The notes under the pieces: model-generated
What the model was told of the DNA's origin: nothing
What the model saw: only the letters and a program-made list of their open reading frames with translations
Databases searched by the model: none
Translations under genes and position numbers: made by a program
Shown: piece by piece, positions 31,381-40,863 of the stretch
Numbering within the stretch: position 1 is the first letter of the stretch
Layout of the letters: each line of letters begins with the position of its first letter
Source: Nitrosomonas sp.
GTDB taxonomy: Bacteria > Pseudomonadota > Gammaproteobacteria > Burkholderiales > Nitrosomonadaceae
Direction of reading: 5' to 3'
Assembly: GCA_021774055.1 (NCBI GenBank)
Contig: JAJFJL010000123.1
Coordinates: 1 to 48,656, forward strand
DNA length: 48,656 nucleotides

Positions 31381-34176
31381 ATGCAAAGTTCATCTAATCA
31401 AATCATTATTCAGAAAATTATTTTACTGGCAACTGGTGTGCCTGGTTCAGTTGTGGTTCGCGATGAAATTACTAGACTCTTTCAAGAAACTGAAGGTTTG
31501 GATAAGGTGGCAGCGTTAGTTGATAATTTCATGAATGATTTATCAACCCAGAATGAGAACGGGATCACTGGTGTCGCAACAGCAATATATAAAAACGGCT
31601 TTGGTTTAGAATTATCTATTCAAGAGGTTGAGCAAATAATTGCAGATTTTCTTCGCCAAGGAATTAACTCATGGTCAGAATTATTTGCCGAGATAATACT
31701 TAATACCGGTGGAGAGAACGGAAAGATTCTAGATAACAGAGCAATCGCTGCAGATATTTTTACCAATGCAATAGAGCCTGAATTTAATATTAATGATTCG
31801 TCAGTACGTGAATGGATTGAAAAAATTGATGCATCAGATGAGTCGTTGGAAATTGCAAAAGAAAGTATTGATGTTGTTATAGATCCAACTCCAGATCCAC
31901 CACTTGTCACTCCTCCTACGATAGTAGAAAACAGTGTGTTTGCCTACGATGAGAATCAACTTGCAGGTATTACGATAGGTGTCGTTACTGTAGTGGATAA
32001 TGTTGAAATAACTGAATTTTCTATCGTCTCAGGCAATGAAAATGGTTTTTTTGTTATTGATGTATTCGGTAATATTAGTCTAACTACGGTGGGTGCGGAA
32101 TCAGCAGTAAATGATTTTGAAACAACACCGAACAGCATAATACTAGGGGTTACTGCATCAGATAGCGCAGGTAACACTTCATCAGTACAAGCTATCACGC
32201 TGAATGTTAATAATATTGATGAAGGTGTACCTATTATAACTAACCCAGGTGCAATTTTTGACTATGATGAGAATCAAGCTGCAGGAGATACCATCGGTTC
32301 TGTTACTGCAATAGGTACTATCGTAGTAACTGAGTTTGCAATCGTCTCTGGTAACGAAAATAATTTCTTTGCTATTGATACATTAGGTAATATTAGTCTA
32401 ACTGCAACAGGTACAGAATCAGCCACAAATGATTTTGAAACAACACCGAACAACACAACACTAGGGGTTACTGCATCAGATAGCGCAGGTAACACTTCAT
32501 CAGTACAAGCTATCACGCTGAACGTTAATAATGTTGATGAAGATGCACCTATTATCACTAACCCAGGTGCAATTTTTGACTATGATGAAAATCAAGTTGC
32601 AGGAGCTATCATCGGTTCTGTTACTGCAATAGATGCTATTGGGGTAACTGAGTTTGCAATCGTCTCTGGTAACGAAAATAATTTCTTTGCTATTGATACA
32701 TTAGGTAATATTAGTCTAACTGCAACAGGTACAGAATCTGCAATAAATGATTTCGAAATAACTCCGAACAATACAATATTAGGAGTTATTGCTGCAGACG
32801 CAACCGGCAATATTTCAGCAGCGCAAGAAGTAACTTTTAATGTTATAGATGTTGATGAGAGTGTACCAGTTATAACTGATCTGGCTACAAGCATCAATTA
32901 TGATGAAAATCAAACTGTAGGTACCACGATTGGTGTTATTAATGCAACTGATGATATTGGCATAACAAATTTTACAATCGTCTCTGGTAACGAAAATAAT
33001 TTCTTTGCTATTGATACATTAGGTAATCTTAGTTTAACTGCAATTGGTGTGGAGTCTGCAGTAAATGATTTCGAAATAACACCAAATAGTACAACATTAG
33101 CTATTACCGCGTTAGATGCAGCAGGTAACACTTCTGCCATAAAAAATATCACGTTAGATATTAATGATGTTAATGAAGGACCTATAGTTATTGATCCAGG
33201 TATAAGCTTTAACTATGATGAAAATCAGTTTGAGGGCGCTACAATTGCTGTAGTTACTGTACCAGGAAACGCTGGAGTACTAGCTGGTTTTGATATTGTA
33301 TCGGGCAATGATAGAGGTTTCTTTGTTATTGGTGCATTCGGTAATATAAGTTTAACTGCGACAGGCGTAGAATCTGAGGTAAATGATTTTGAAACCCTAC
33401 CAAACAGCACAGTACTAGGTGTTACCACACTAGATGTATCAGGTAACATTTCTGCTGTTCAGAATATAACGCTTAATGTTAATAATATTACTGAAGGTGC
33501 ACCTATTTTTCCTGACTTAAATAGTAATTTAAGTGGAGACGCTGGTGACAATATATTAATTGGTGATGATGGAAATAATTTTATTGGTGCTGGTGCAGGT
33601 AATGACATAATTACTGCTGGTGGTGGTTTGGATACTATTTTAGCTGGACCTGGAAAGGATAGCGTGGATTTAACAGAAGCAATTTCTGTAAGAGATTTTG
33701 TTCAAAGTCGGGAAGGTGATGGTTCTGTTGCAATCGGTGGAATATTTACTACACCAGATACCGTAATAAGTTTCAATGCAGACATTGATAAAGTTCAACT
33801 AAGCAGCGCGGAAACATCAATTGTTCTTAACAGTACGCCAGTTATTCCTACTGAAACTCTAGATTTTAGCAATATAGCGCAAAATGAATTTGATGCTAAT
33901 GGTTCTATTGGTGGTGCATTTATTACTGATGCGACAGCAGTATCATTAGTAAAAGAGCTTGATGTTATTACTGCAATTGGCACTATTGCGAATGAAACTG
34001 TTGGTGAAGAAGCATACTTTGCAGTAGCTAATACGAATGGCCTAGAATTTGGGGTATATCATTTTGTTTCTTCTACTGCAGACAATGCAATAACCGCTGG
34101 AGAATTAGAAATATTAGGGCAAATCACATTTACTGGTGTATTAGATAATACAGACCTTGCTACAACAACGGTATAA
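31381..34176 (+). CDS. Cadherin-like repeat protein with RTX (GD-rich) region; probable type I-secreted adhesin
   Basis: Five ~106-aa repeats with YDENQ...VSGNE..FF.ID..GN.SLT..G.ES..NDFE..PN...L.V...D..GN.S; then GDAGDNILIGDDGNNFIGAGAGNDIITAGGG. Confidence 0.82.
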   Translation: MQSSSNQIIIQKIILLATGVPGSVVVRDEITRLFQETEGLDKVAALVDNFMNDLSTQNENGITGVATAIYKNGFGLELSIQEVEQIIADFLRQGINSWSELFAEIILNTGGENGKILDNRAIAADIFTNAIEPEFNINDSSVREWIEKIDASDESLEIAKESIDVVIDPTPDPPLVTPPTIVENSVFAYDENQLAGITIGVVTVVDNVEITEFSIVSGNENGFFVIDVFGNISLTTVGAESAVNDFETTPNSIILGVTASDSAGNTSSVQAITLNVNNIDEGVPIITNPGAIFDYDENQAAGDTIGSVTAIGTIVVTEFAIVSGNENNFFAIDTLGNISLTATGTESATNDFETTPNNTTLGVTASDSAGNTSSVQAITLNVNNVDEDAPIITNPGAIFDYDENQVAGAIIGSVTAIDAIGVTEFAIVSGNENNFFAIDTLGNISLTATGTESAINDFEITPNNTILGVIAADATGNISAAQEVTFNVIDVDESVPVITDLATSINYDENQTVGTTIGVINATDDIGITNFTIVSGNENNFFAIDTLGNLSLTAIGVESAVNDFEITPNSTTLAITALDAAGNTSAIKNITLDINDVNEGPIVIDPGISFNYDENQFEGATIAVVTVPGNAGVLAGFDIVSGNDRGFFVIGAFGNISLTATGVESEVNDFETLPNSTVLGVTTLDVSGNISAVQNITLNVNNITEGAPIFPDLNSNLSGDAGDNILIGDDGNNFIGAGAGNDIITAGGGLDTILAGPGKDSVDLTEAISVRDFVQSREGDGSVAIGGIFTTPDTVISFNADIDKVQLSSAETSIVLNSTPVIPTETLDFSNIAQNEFDANGSIGGAFITDATAVSLVKELDVITAIGTIANETVGEEAYFAVANTNGLEFGVYHFVSSTADNAITAGELEILGQITFTGVLDNTDLATTTV

Positions 34177-34279
34177 AGCGATAAGTGCAAGGTATATCTT
34201 TATGTTATTTATAATTACCTAGGCCATTATTAAAAATATCCAAGATAGCAGTTCTTTGTAGTTATTGTGGAGATAAAGG

Positions 34280-37200
34280 ATGAAAATTACTTCATTAACA
34301 CAACGTTTTGCGCTTTGGTTCTCAGTTGTATCGTTATTGCCAATCTTATTAATTGGTAATACCTTGTTGCACACTTTTGAAACTGAAATCCAAAAAACAG
34401 CAATTCAACAAGTTTCTGCAGTTGCGGATAAAAAAGTCGAGCAAATTGACACCTATTTGCTGGAACGCATGCTAGATGCAAATCAAATACGATCTGCTGC
34501 GACAACCCGTAGTGCGATGCAAGAATTCACACGGATATATAGAAACCAAGGAATTGATTCTGATACTTATCGTCAAGTCGATGCACGCTATCGTGACCAC
34601 TTTAAGCGTTTTGTTGAAGAAGGGGCAGGGTATTACGACCTCTTTTTGATTTCTCCTGATGGCACTATTGTCTATACACAAAGTCATGAATCTGATTTTG
34701 CTACTAATTTATTTTCCGGTCCTTATCGTGATAGCGGTTTAGGTAAAGTAGCGCGGTATGCACTGGAACAATCAAAAAGTAGTATTTCTGATTTTGAATA
34801 TTATGCTCCATCCAACGGTGCTATAGCTGCATTTATTGCTTATCCTATTGTAATAAATAATAAAACAGAAGGTGTGTTGGCGCTGCAAATTTATAGCGAG
34901 CGTGTATTTGAGGTGCTGTCAAATAATGTAGGTCTTGGTAGCAGTGGCGAAACAGTAGTGACACGTTTTAAAGATGAGCAGACTGCATTAGTGATGGCAC
35001 CGTTAAGATATGACTCTGATGCAGCACTAAAGCTTACCATTCCACTTAACATTCCGGCATCAATCGCAGTGCGCAAAAGCTTATATGATGATTTGCCTGG
35101 CGGCATGCTTACTTTAGATTACCGTGGTAACGAAGTAGTTGCTGCCTGGCGCCATCTACCACGAATGAATTGGGGAATCGTAGTAGAAATGGATGTTGAA
35201 GAAGCTTTTGCATCAGTCTACCGGGTAAGAGTTACCAGTCTGATTATTTTAGTTTTAACTTTATTTCTGGCGATTCTTGGTGCGATTCTGTTTAACCGTC
35301 GCTTAGTAATACCATTAAAAAACCTTAATTACAGCGCACAAAATATAGCTGCAGGTAACTTACATCAGCGTATTTTAATTGAAGGTTGGAATGAAATGGG
35401 GCAGCTTGCGCGTACTTTTAATGTCATGGTAGAACGACTGAATGCCAGCAATCAGGAACGAGAAAAAGCTGAAATGGAGTTGCGCCAACTTAATCAGGAA
35501 TTAGAAGATAGAGTGGCCGCACGTACTGCTGATTTAGAGTGTGCAAACGCATCCTTAGCAGTTAAAGAAGAAGAAACTCGTTCGGTCGTTGAACATATGG
35601 TTGATTGTGTAGTTACCACCGACGAAAAAGGGTTTATTCTTTCCTCTAACCCAGTGATTGAAAAGATTTTTGGTTATAACCATGAAGAAGTTATAGGACA
35701 AGATGTTGCTATTTTAATGCCTGAACCTGACCGTAGTGAACACCAAAGTTATATGGAAAGGTATTGTAAAACCGGGCATGGGCAAGAGTATGTTGGCCGT
35801 CCATATATGAAAGGATCCCACGTAATTGGTCTTGGTCGTGAAGTGGAAGGAGTACATAAAAATGGAAAACCAATTCCACTATATCTGGCAGTTAGTGAAC
35901 ATTTTGTTGCTGGGCAACGGCATTTTACTGGTGTGATGCGTGATATTAGTGAGCATGTATTAATCATGAAAGATTTAGAACAAGCAAGAAATGAGGCTGA
36001 GCAGGCTAATCAGGCTAAATCTGCTTTTCTTGCCGCAATGAGTCATGAAATCCGCACACCAATGAATGGTGTGATTGGCATGATTGACATGCTTAGACAA
36101 ACTAGCCTTGGTGGCTATCAAATGGAGATGGCGAATCTGATTCGTGATTCTGCTTATGATTTGCTAGATATTATTGAAGATATCTTAGATTTTTCTAAGA
36201 TTGAAGCAGGTAAGCTAGAAATAGAAAGTGTACCCATGTCATTAACCAATGTTGTTGAAAAGACATGTAGCGTCTTGGAACTTCTAGCCGCCAGAAAAAA
36301 TGTTGAACTAACCTTATTTACAGATCCAGCAATTCCCTATCATGTTATGGGTGATGCTCTACGTTTACGGCAAGTATTAATAAATATTGTTAACAACGCG
36401 ATTAAATTTTCAAGTAATGAAACAAAGTCAGGTAGAGTGTATTTACGAGCAACATTAGAGAACTCGAGTCCTAACCAAATTAATGTGTTATTTGAAATAA
36501 CAGACAATGGCATTGGTATGGATGAGGCTACACAGCAGCGTCTTTTTACCTCCTTTACACAAGGTGACACATCTACCACACGACGCTTCGGTGGTACCGG
36601 TTTAGGATTAGCAATTTCCCGCCATCTAATAAAGCTGATGGATGGAGAAATTAGTGTACAAAGTGAACCTGAGCAAGGATCAACGTTCACCATACAGTTA
36701 CCATTTAAACCATTACCAGAACATGCTGCCAAAAACATTGAAGCAATTAATTTAACCGGATTATCTTGTTTGGTATTTGGAGTACACCAAGGTTTAAGTG
36801 ATGATTTGGTTATTTATTTAAAAAATGCTGGGTCAGATGTTACTCAAGTAGCAGATATAAATATTGCCTGCAAACAAATTGAAACAGCTTCCTCTAAACC
36901 GTGGATCGTGATTATTGATACAGCTCATGTTGAGCCACCAATTGAAGCATTACGCAAAGTATTTGATGCCTGCAATCAAGATAATACAGCTATTGCACCA
37001 TACTTTTTAATAATTAAACGTGGGCGCCGTCGGCATATTCGTTCTGAGAGCATAGATGTTATTACCTTAGATGGTGACATCATGTGCCGAGAATCTTTTA
37101 TTCGAGCGGTTGCAGTTGCTGCAGGTTTAGTTAAGACAAAACAGGAAGGACCAGTAACCGGAAGACTAGATGCTGCACCAGTTCCACCGACACGTGAACA

Positions 37201-37963
37201 AGCATTACAACAAGGAAAATTAATCCTGGTAGCTGAAGACAATGAGATTAATCAAAAAGTTATCCGACAACAATTAGCTTTACTAGGATATGCCGCTGAT
37301 ATTGTAATGGATGGACATGAGGCACTTAAGCGATTAGAGGATGAAGTATACGGATTATTATTAACAGATTTACATATGCCAAATATTGATGGTTATCAAT
37401 TAACTAAAACTATTCGCGCAACTGAATCGAAACAAAGACATTTGCCAATTGTTGCCTTAACTGCCAATGCATTAAAAGGTGAAATGGAACATTGTCGTAG
37501 CATTGGCATGGATGATTATTTAAGTAAGCCGGTACAATTGTCAGATTTGCAGGATATGCTAGAAAAATATTTAGCAACCGAGCAAAGCGCTATGACTTCA
37601 CTCACTAAACCAGCTAGTGCATTCAAAATAAATTCAACTCCTGTAGATATTCATGTGCTGGAAGAATTAATTGGCGATGACCCAAAAGTTATTAAACAAC
37701 TTCTGCAAGATTTTCATCTTAGCTCAGTAAAAATAGCCTCAGAATTACATAATGCATTTCAAACAAATGAATTAAAGACAGTTGTTGCTAATGCACACAA
37801 ACTTAAATCATCAGCCCGCTCAGTCGGAGCACTAATTTTAGGTGAATTGTGTGCCAAGATAGAACAAGCTGGCAAAGAAAATAATGTTGAAGCAATCACA
37901 ATGCTACTGGCACAATTTGATGCAGAAATGGCAAGAGTGGCTGTACACCTGAGTGATCAGTAG
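34280..37963 (+). CDS. Hybrid sensor histidine kinase (sensor-HAMP-PAS-HisKA-HATPase-pseudoREC-REC-Hpt)
   Basis: AFLAAMSHEIRTPMNGVIGM, FGGTGLGLAISRHLI, LILVAEDNEINQKV...LLLTDLHMPNIDG, VVANAHKLKSSARSVGA. Confidence 0.93.
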   Translation: MKITSLTQRFALWFSVVSLLPILLIGNTLLHTFETEIQKTAIQQVSAVADKKVEQIDTYLLERMLDANQIRSAATTRSAMQEFTRIYRNQGIDSDTYRQVDARYRDHFKRFVEEGAGYYDLFLISPDGTIVYTQSHESDFATNLFSGPYRDSGLGKVARYALEQSKSSISDFEYYAPSNGAIAAFIAYPIVINNKTEGVLALQIYSERVFEVLSNNVGLGSSGETVVTRFKDEQTALVMAPLRYDSDAALKLTIPLNIPASIAVRKSLYDDLPGGMLTLDYRGNEVVAAWRHLPRMNWGIVVEMDVEEAFASVYRVRVTSLIILVLTLFLAILGAILFNRRLVIPLKNLNYSAQNIAAGNLHQRILIEGWNEMGQLARTFNVMVERLNASNQEREKAEMELRQLNQELEDRVAARTADLECANASLAVKEEETRSVVEHMVDCVVTTDEKGFILSSNPVIEKIFGYNHEEVIGQDVAILMPEPDRSEHQSYMERYCKTGHGQEYVGRPYMKGSHVIGLGREVEGVHKNGKPIPLYLAVSEHFVAGQRHFTGVMRDISEHVLIMKDLEQARNEAEQANQAKSAFLAAMSHEIRTPMNGVIGMIDMLRQTSLGGYQMEMANLIRDSAYDLLDIIEDILDFSKIEAGKLEIESVPMSLTNVVEKTCSVLELLAARKNVELTLFTDPAIPYHVMGDALRLRQVLINIVNNAIKFSSNETKSGRVYLRATLENSSPNQINVLFEITDNGIGMDEATQQRLFTSFTQGDTSTTRRFGGTGLGLAISRHLIKLMDGEISVQSEPEQGSTFTIQLPFKPLPEHAAKNIEAINLTGLSCLVFGVHQGLSDDLVIYLKNAGSDVTQVADINIACKQIETASSKPWIVIIDTAHVEPPIEALRKVFDACNQDNTAIAPYFLIIKRGRRRHIRSESIDVITLDGDIMCRESFIRAVAVAAGLVKTKQEGPVTGRLDAAPVPPTREQALQQGKLILVAEDNEINQKVIRQQLALLGYAADIVMDGHEALKRLEDEVYGLLLTDLHMPNIDGYQLTKTIRATESKQRHLPIVALTANALKGEMEHCRSIGMDDYLSKPVQLSDLQDMLEKYLATEQSAMTSLTKPASAFKINSTPVDIHVLEELIGDDPKVIKQLLQDFHLSSVKIASELHNAFQTNELKTVVANAHKLKSSARSVGALILGELCAKIEQAGKENNVEAITMLLAQFDAEMARVAVHLSDQ

Positions 37964-38114
37964 AGGCATATTCCATATCCGCCCCTGTTTGTGTCCTGTA
38001 TAACAGTCTAGCTTTTAAAGTCGCGGTGTAATTCCTGCAATTATTAGGTATCGTCCATGCTTCGATTTTCATTCAAGCTAGAGTAGGGTGCGTTTTACGC
38101 ATCAACACGAAGTG

Positions 38115-39164
38115 CTAATTTGAAGGTGGTGCAGGTTTATTTTTAGATGGTTCCCAGGTTAGTACATCAACTTGGCGTATTTTAGAAAAAGTAATAAGCC
38201 ATGTACGCAATAAATATGGTAACCCAGGTAATAGCCATACTGCAGAAATTCGTTTATCTTTACGCAACAAGCCACGTAACATTAATCTAATTATTGTCAG
38301 TAGATTAGTTGGGCTGTTGCGCATATGAAGACAAATAAGGTGCTGAGCAGGTGTTGGTGTTAACCAGTGTATATTTCCTCCTTTTCTAAAAATATTCTGC
38401 ATAGCATTAATTAGTGCAGTAGAAAAGTCAGTAGTAATATAGTTAGTTGAAACTAATAAAATATTGTTGCAAGACTCTGGGTAGCGTGCCAGATAAAGTG
38501 CACGGTTATGTTGCATTAATTTACGGTAAGCTTGTCCTCGACCAAATGACCCGCCACCTTTATGTTGAATTTCGGTGTCAGGGTGTACACCCATACGCCA
38601 GTTTTGTTGGTCTAAACGACGGCTTAAATCAATATCTTCAAAATAACCACGACCAAATATTTGGTCAAAACCGCCAATTTTTTGAAATATATTACGCCGA
38701 ATTAAGAAAGCATGACCTTTAAAGCGGTAAGCAGGGATATAGCCACCAGGACCACGTAGATATAAGCTTGTCTTATAGCGGGCGAAATTACGGTGTGCGG
38801 GGCTAATAACAGCTAAGTGTGGGTCAGCTACAAGTGCTGCATATAGTTGGGGAATAAAATTTTCAGTGACTTTGGTGTCTGAATTAAGTACTAATACATA
38901 GCAGGCATTTGAGTGGCTGATAGCTTCATTAACTGTTTTGCCAAAGCCTTGATTTTTCTGTGCATGATAAATTTTAACTTGTTTATAAGGCAAGCTATTT
39001 AGCATATTGTAAGTATCAACATCTGATGCGTCATTTTGAATGTGAATATAGCGTATGGATTTACCAAGATAGTTAATAACTGAATCAATACAACGTTTGG
39101 TTAAAACAGGGGCGTTATAAACAGGGATGACTACATCAATGGACGGTAATGCTAATTTATTCAT
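38115..39164 (-). CDS. Glycosyltransferase family 2
   Basis: SIDVVIPVYNAPVLTKRCIDSV, YVLVLNSDTKVTENFI, GRGYFEDIDLSRRL. Confidence 0.9.
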   Translation of the reverse strand: MNKLALPSIDVVIPVYNAPVLTKRCIDSVINYLGKSIRYIHIQNDASDVDTYNMLNSLPYKQVKIYHAQKNQGFGKTVNEAISHSNACYVLVLNSDTKVTENFIPQLYAALVADPHLAVISPAHRNFARYKTSLYLRGPGGYIPAYRFKGHAFLIRRNIFQKIGGFDQIFGRGYFEDIDLSRRLDQQNWRMGVHPDTEIQHKGGGSFGRGQAYRKLMQHNRALYLARYPESCNNILLVSTNYITTDFSTALINAMQNIFRKGGNIHWLTPTPAQHLICLHMRNSPTNLLTIIRLMLRGLLRKDKRISAVWLLPGLPYLLRTWLITFSKIRQVDVLTWEPSKNKPAPPSN

Positions 39165-39216
39165 GAATTACATCAATTAGATGATGCGTAATTGATTGTT
39201 AATTAATGTGCAAAGG

Positions 39217-40491
39217 CTAAAGCTTGTTTTTTTGTGCTTGGCTTTCTAGCAAGTGAACGTAACGTGGCAACACATCAACACCTCCAACATCTAGAATTTC
39301 ATTTAAGAATTGTTGTCGGTGTTCCTCAACATAGAATGAATCGTAGCCATTGGATAAAAAGTCATCAATTTTAATATAAACATCATCTCGACACTTTAAT
39401 TCAGTTTCAGGCATATAGCTTGCAATTGTGGAGCGGCCTGCATGTAAGTAATCGGCTGCTAATACAGGTTTCTTCTGTCTAACAGCTTCAAATACAACAG
39501 AAGTAGCAATATCTATAATAATATCAGCCCAATTCATTAAATGTGCCGAATGTGCGTTATCTTTTGCAATGCTTACGTTCGTTAAACGTTGTATTGCTTT
39601 GTCTTTGGTAAGAGATTGTTTCCAGCCGCTACGGGTATGAGGTTTTATAATTAATTCTACATTTGGAAAAGCTGAAATCATTTGAGTCACTTCACCAACC
39701 TCTTCCCAGAATGTGGTGAAATTATCTTTTCTAAGAAACATCACGATTTTCAAGCGAGTATCAGATTTTGTTAAAGGTGAGGGTGGTAATATTTCTGCTA
39801 ATTTAGGCAACCATTCTTCACAAAAGCGTGGTGATCCTAGCACTGCAATTGATTCGTCGTTTAAAAATGGACGAAAACGTTTAGCACATAGCTCATTGGG
39901 TACAACTAACTTATCGAAAATCTTAGCTGTAGAAAATAAAGTATCTGGTTCAAGAGATCGTTCGCCACGTCGTATCAATTGATTTGCATGAGGACTATCT
40001 CCATGTGGCAGTGATACTGTACCCAGCCCTCTATCGCGTGCCATAGCAACAACTATTTCTACCCATTCAACACAGATAACTGAGTTTCTTTCAATCCAAT
40101 CAAATGCAATTACACCATTTTGTTGATTATCAAAGCTTCTTGTTAGTAACTTACTTGCAGTATGGCGCCATAATGGTTCTCGTTTTTCAGCATGGAATTT
40201 ATCTGCCAGTTTACTTATTAACGGGCCAATAAATAAACGTCGTAAATTACGAGTTAATAGCAACATCTGCAGTCGCCATTTTATATATTCTAATAATGAA
40301 AATAGTTCGCGAATATGAGTAACTCTGACACCTTTCAGTTTACTTAGAAATTGAACACGAAAGTCTTTACGAAATTTTATTGAGCCAATTAGTACAACAT
40401 CACATTGATGCCCAGAACCAACCCACTTGGAAATAATCGGGGTAATATGATCAATATCATTGTAATGGCGAAGGAAGAAGAGTGCTTTCAT
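39217..40491 (-). CDS. Predicted surface-polysaccharide/CDP-glycerol-type transferase-like protein
   Basis: MKALFFLRHYNDIDHITPIISKWVGSGHQCDVVLIG; GTVSLPHGDSP; LIIKPHTRSG; two-domain glycosyltransferase-like organisation; next to GT2. Confidence 0.45.
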   Translation of the reverse strand: MKALFFLRHYNDIDHITPIISKWVGSGHQCDVVLIGSIKFRKDFRVQFLSKLKGVRVTHIRELFSLLEYIKWRLQMLLLTRNLRRLFIGPLISKLADKFHAEKREPLWRHTASKLLTRSFDNQQNGVIAFDWIERNSVICVEWVEIVVAMARDRGLGTVSLPHGDSPHANQLIRRGERSLEPDTLFSTAKIFDKLVVPNELCAKRFRPFLNDESIAVLGSPRFCEEWLPKLAEILPPSPLTKSDTRLKIVMFLRKDNFTTFWEEVGEVTQMISAFPNVELIIKPHTRSGWKQSLTKDKAIQRLTNVSIAKDNAHSAHLMNWADIIIDIATSVVFEAVRQKKPVLAADYLHAGRSTIASYMPETELKCRDDVYIKIDDFLSNGYDSFYVEEHRQQFLNEILDVGGVDVLPRYVHLLESQAQKNKL

Positions 40492-40525
40492 TGATGTGCT
40501 GTTTATAATAGGTTAGATGAATACT

Positions 40526-40712
40526 TGGGAATATACATGAAACAACTAGGGGTAACTTACTTTGTATTTATATTACCTAGATCCTGCAAGCAATAGTGTA
40601 TATCGTGCATATAATGTGTTACACATTATATGCACGATATACACTATTGCTTGCAGGATCTAGGTATTAATTTTCTACGTTATGCAAACAGTTACCGCGC
40701 GAAGTATAAATA
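40526..40712. repeat. Relic of a family B-like element interrupted by the family C palindrome
   Basis: gaatatacatgaaacaactaggggtaacttactttgtatttata [40574-40666] ttctacgttatgcaaacagttac aligns with B1 gaacgtgcatgaaataaattaggcaactagctttgtatttaagcccatcttctgcgttgtgcaaacagttac; right flank ends gcgcgaagtata as in family D. Confidence 0.6.
40574..40666. repeat. Perfect 93-bp palindrome (family C), 46-bp arms, 1-nt centre
   Basis: tacctagatcctgcaagcaatagtgtatatcgtgcatataatgtgt-t-acacattatatgcacgatatacactattgcttgcaggatctaggta; arms are exact reverse complements. Confidence 0.95.
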
Positions 40713-40863
40713 AGTAGATTGCGCAATTTTACTTTTGCCGTTGTCTGATTACCAGGTTTGCGATTAACCTGATATTTTGTTAAGAATTTATATCATAGCT
40801 GACATTCCACACTTAAAAATAAAATCTGCCGCAATAAATCTAATAGTGTTTTATTGGTACTTG

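Noticed and set aside
31927-33500. Regular repeats considered as a CRISPR array
   Set aside because: Period is 318 bp inside an open reading frame with no repeat/spacer structure; no CRISPR array was seen elsewhere.
31620-33983. Series of minus-strand ORFs opposite the adhesin repeats
   Set aside because: They recur because the DNA repeats recur; low-complexity shadow frames with no recognisable domain.
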